Assembly: GCA_965644315.1 (NCBI GenBank)
Contig: CBFFRQ010000096.1
Coordinates: 62,001 to 126,000 of the forward strand
DNA length: 64,000 bases
Source of the DNA: Caecitellus pseudoparvulus
Taxonomy: Eukaryota; Bigyra: Bicosoecida
Reading direction: 5' to 3'
Shown here: positions 63,838-64,000 of the stretch, in pieces
Layout of the letters: the number at the start of each line of letters is the position of its first letter
Position numbering within the stretch: the stretch's first letter is position 1
The notes under the pieces: generated by a model
The model's database searches: none
The model's input: the letters and a program-made list of their open reading frames with translations, nothing else
Told to the model about the DNA's origin: nothing
Program-made: the position numbers and the translations under genes

Positions 63838-64000
63838 CCCTGGCCAGGGACAGCACCAGCCCTCAGCCTCAGGCGAGCGAAAACACAAGAACGTCCTTGA
63901 AGACTGGTTGCTGCATTGCCATGGATCGTGGTGAGGCAGCAGGGCAGAAGTATTGTGTTAATGGTCGGCCGGACATTCAACGCGTCTGGCTGCGGCGCTG
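63838..64000. other. Window end, upstream of the hydrolase gene
   Basis: These 163 nt hold the 5' flank of the minus-strand hydrolase gene. A plus-strand ATG near 63920 could begin a divergent gene that leaves the window, but too little is visible to call it. Confidence 0.25.

Noticed and set aside
1-64000. Transposons, viral genes, CRISPR arrays, tRNA or rRNA genes
   Set aside because: By eye, no integrase, transposase, reverse transcriptase, capsid, spaced direct-repeat array or cloverleaf was found. A tRNAscan or RepeatMasker run would be decisive.

Overview
This is a piece of a compact, GC-rich nuclear genome of a flagellated unicellular eukaryote. The genes are eukaryotic: outer-arm dynein heavy chain, CCDC40, ARMC2, RCC1, exosome, polybromo-type bromodomains and complex I. 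They are split by short GT-AG introns and packed 7 to about 600 bases apart on both strands. I see no bacterial, viral, organellar or transposon genes. The Kelch-bearing outer-arm dynein is of the type known from the green alga Chlamydomonas, and a selenocysteine pathway gene (PSTK) is present. No gene here proves or excludes a plastid, so I would only say microalga or heterotrophic flagellate.

Layout: 1-4050, a truncated Arg-rich IQ-like protein and a TTD14-like P-loop/CYTH protein, both on minus. 4334-20221, one giant gene for an alpha-type outer-arm dynein heavy chain. 20577-27133, a TBC RabGAP, the complex I subunit NDUFA2 and a large orphan. 27141-36457, a five-bromodomain protein, a second large orphan and PSTK. 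36638-47339, PYROXD1, a GPR137/TOM1-like seven-span protein, ARMC2 and an orphan multi-span protein. 47749-52741, a MAPR haem protein, ornithine decarboxylase, exosome subunit RRP43 and a small coiled-coil protein. 53261-63837, an MPE1/RBBP6 homologue carrying 52 tandem 12-residue repeats, CCDC40, RCC1 with a RanBP2-type zinc finger, and a metallo-beta-lactamase-fold hydrolase.

Exon structures were worked out by hand from reading-frame continuity, splice-site sequence and the known protein families. Several genes have small 5' exons that a simple ORF search misses, and several apparent long-ORF starts are not ATG. I infer 28 introns. Most are 60-106 nt, but a few are only 39-44 nt, and one is 35 or even 23 nt. 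They sit mostly near the 5' ends of genes. There is also a 20-nt microexon.

Functional themes: cilium motility and assembly (dynein, CCDC40, ARMC2), RNA maturation (RRP43, MPE1, and PYROXD1, known to protect the tRNA ligase), Ran transport (RCC1), membrane traffic and lysosomal signalling (TBC, GPR137-like), chromatin (polybromo-like), polyamines (ODC) and selenocysteine (PSTK). The most unusual features are the dynein's C2 and IQ insertions, the zinc-finger-RCC1 fusion, the 36-bp coding minisatellite, the microexon and the ultrashort introns.
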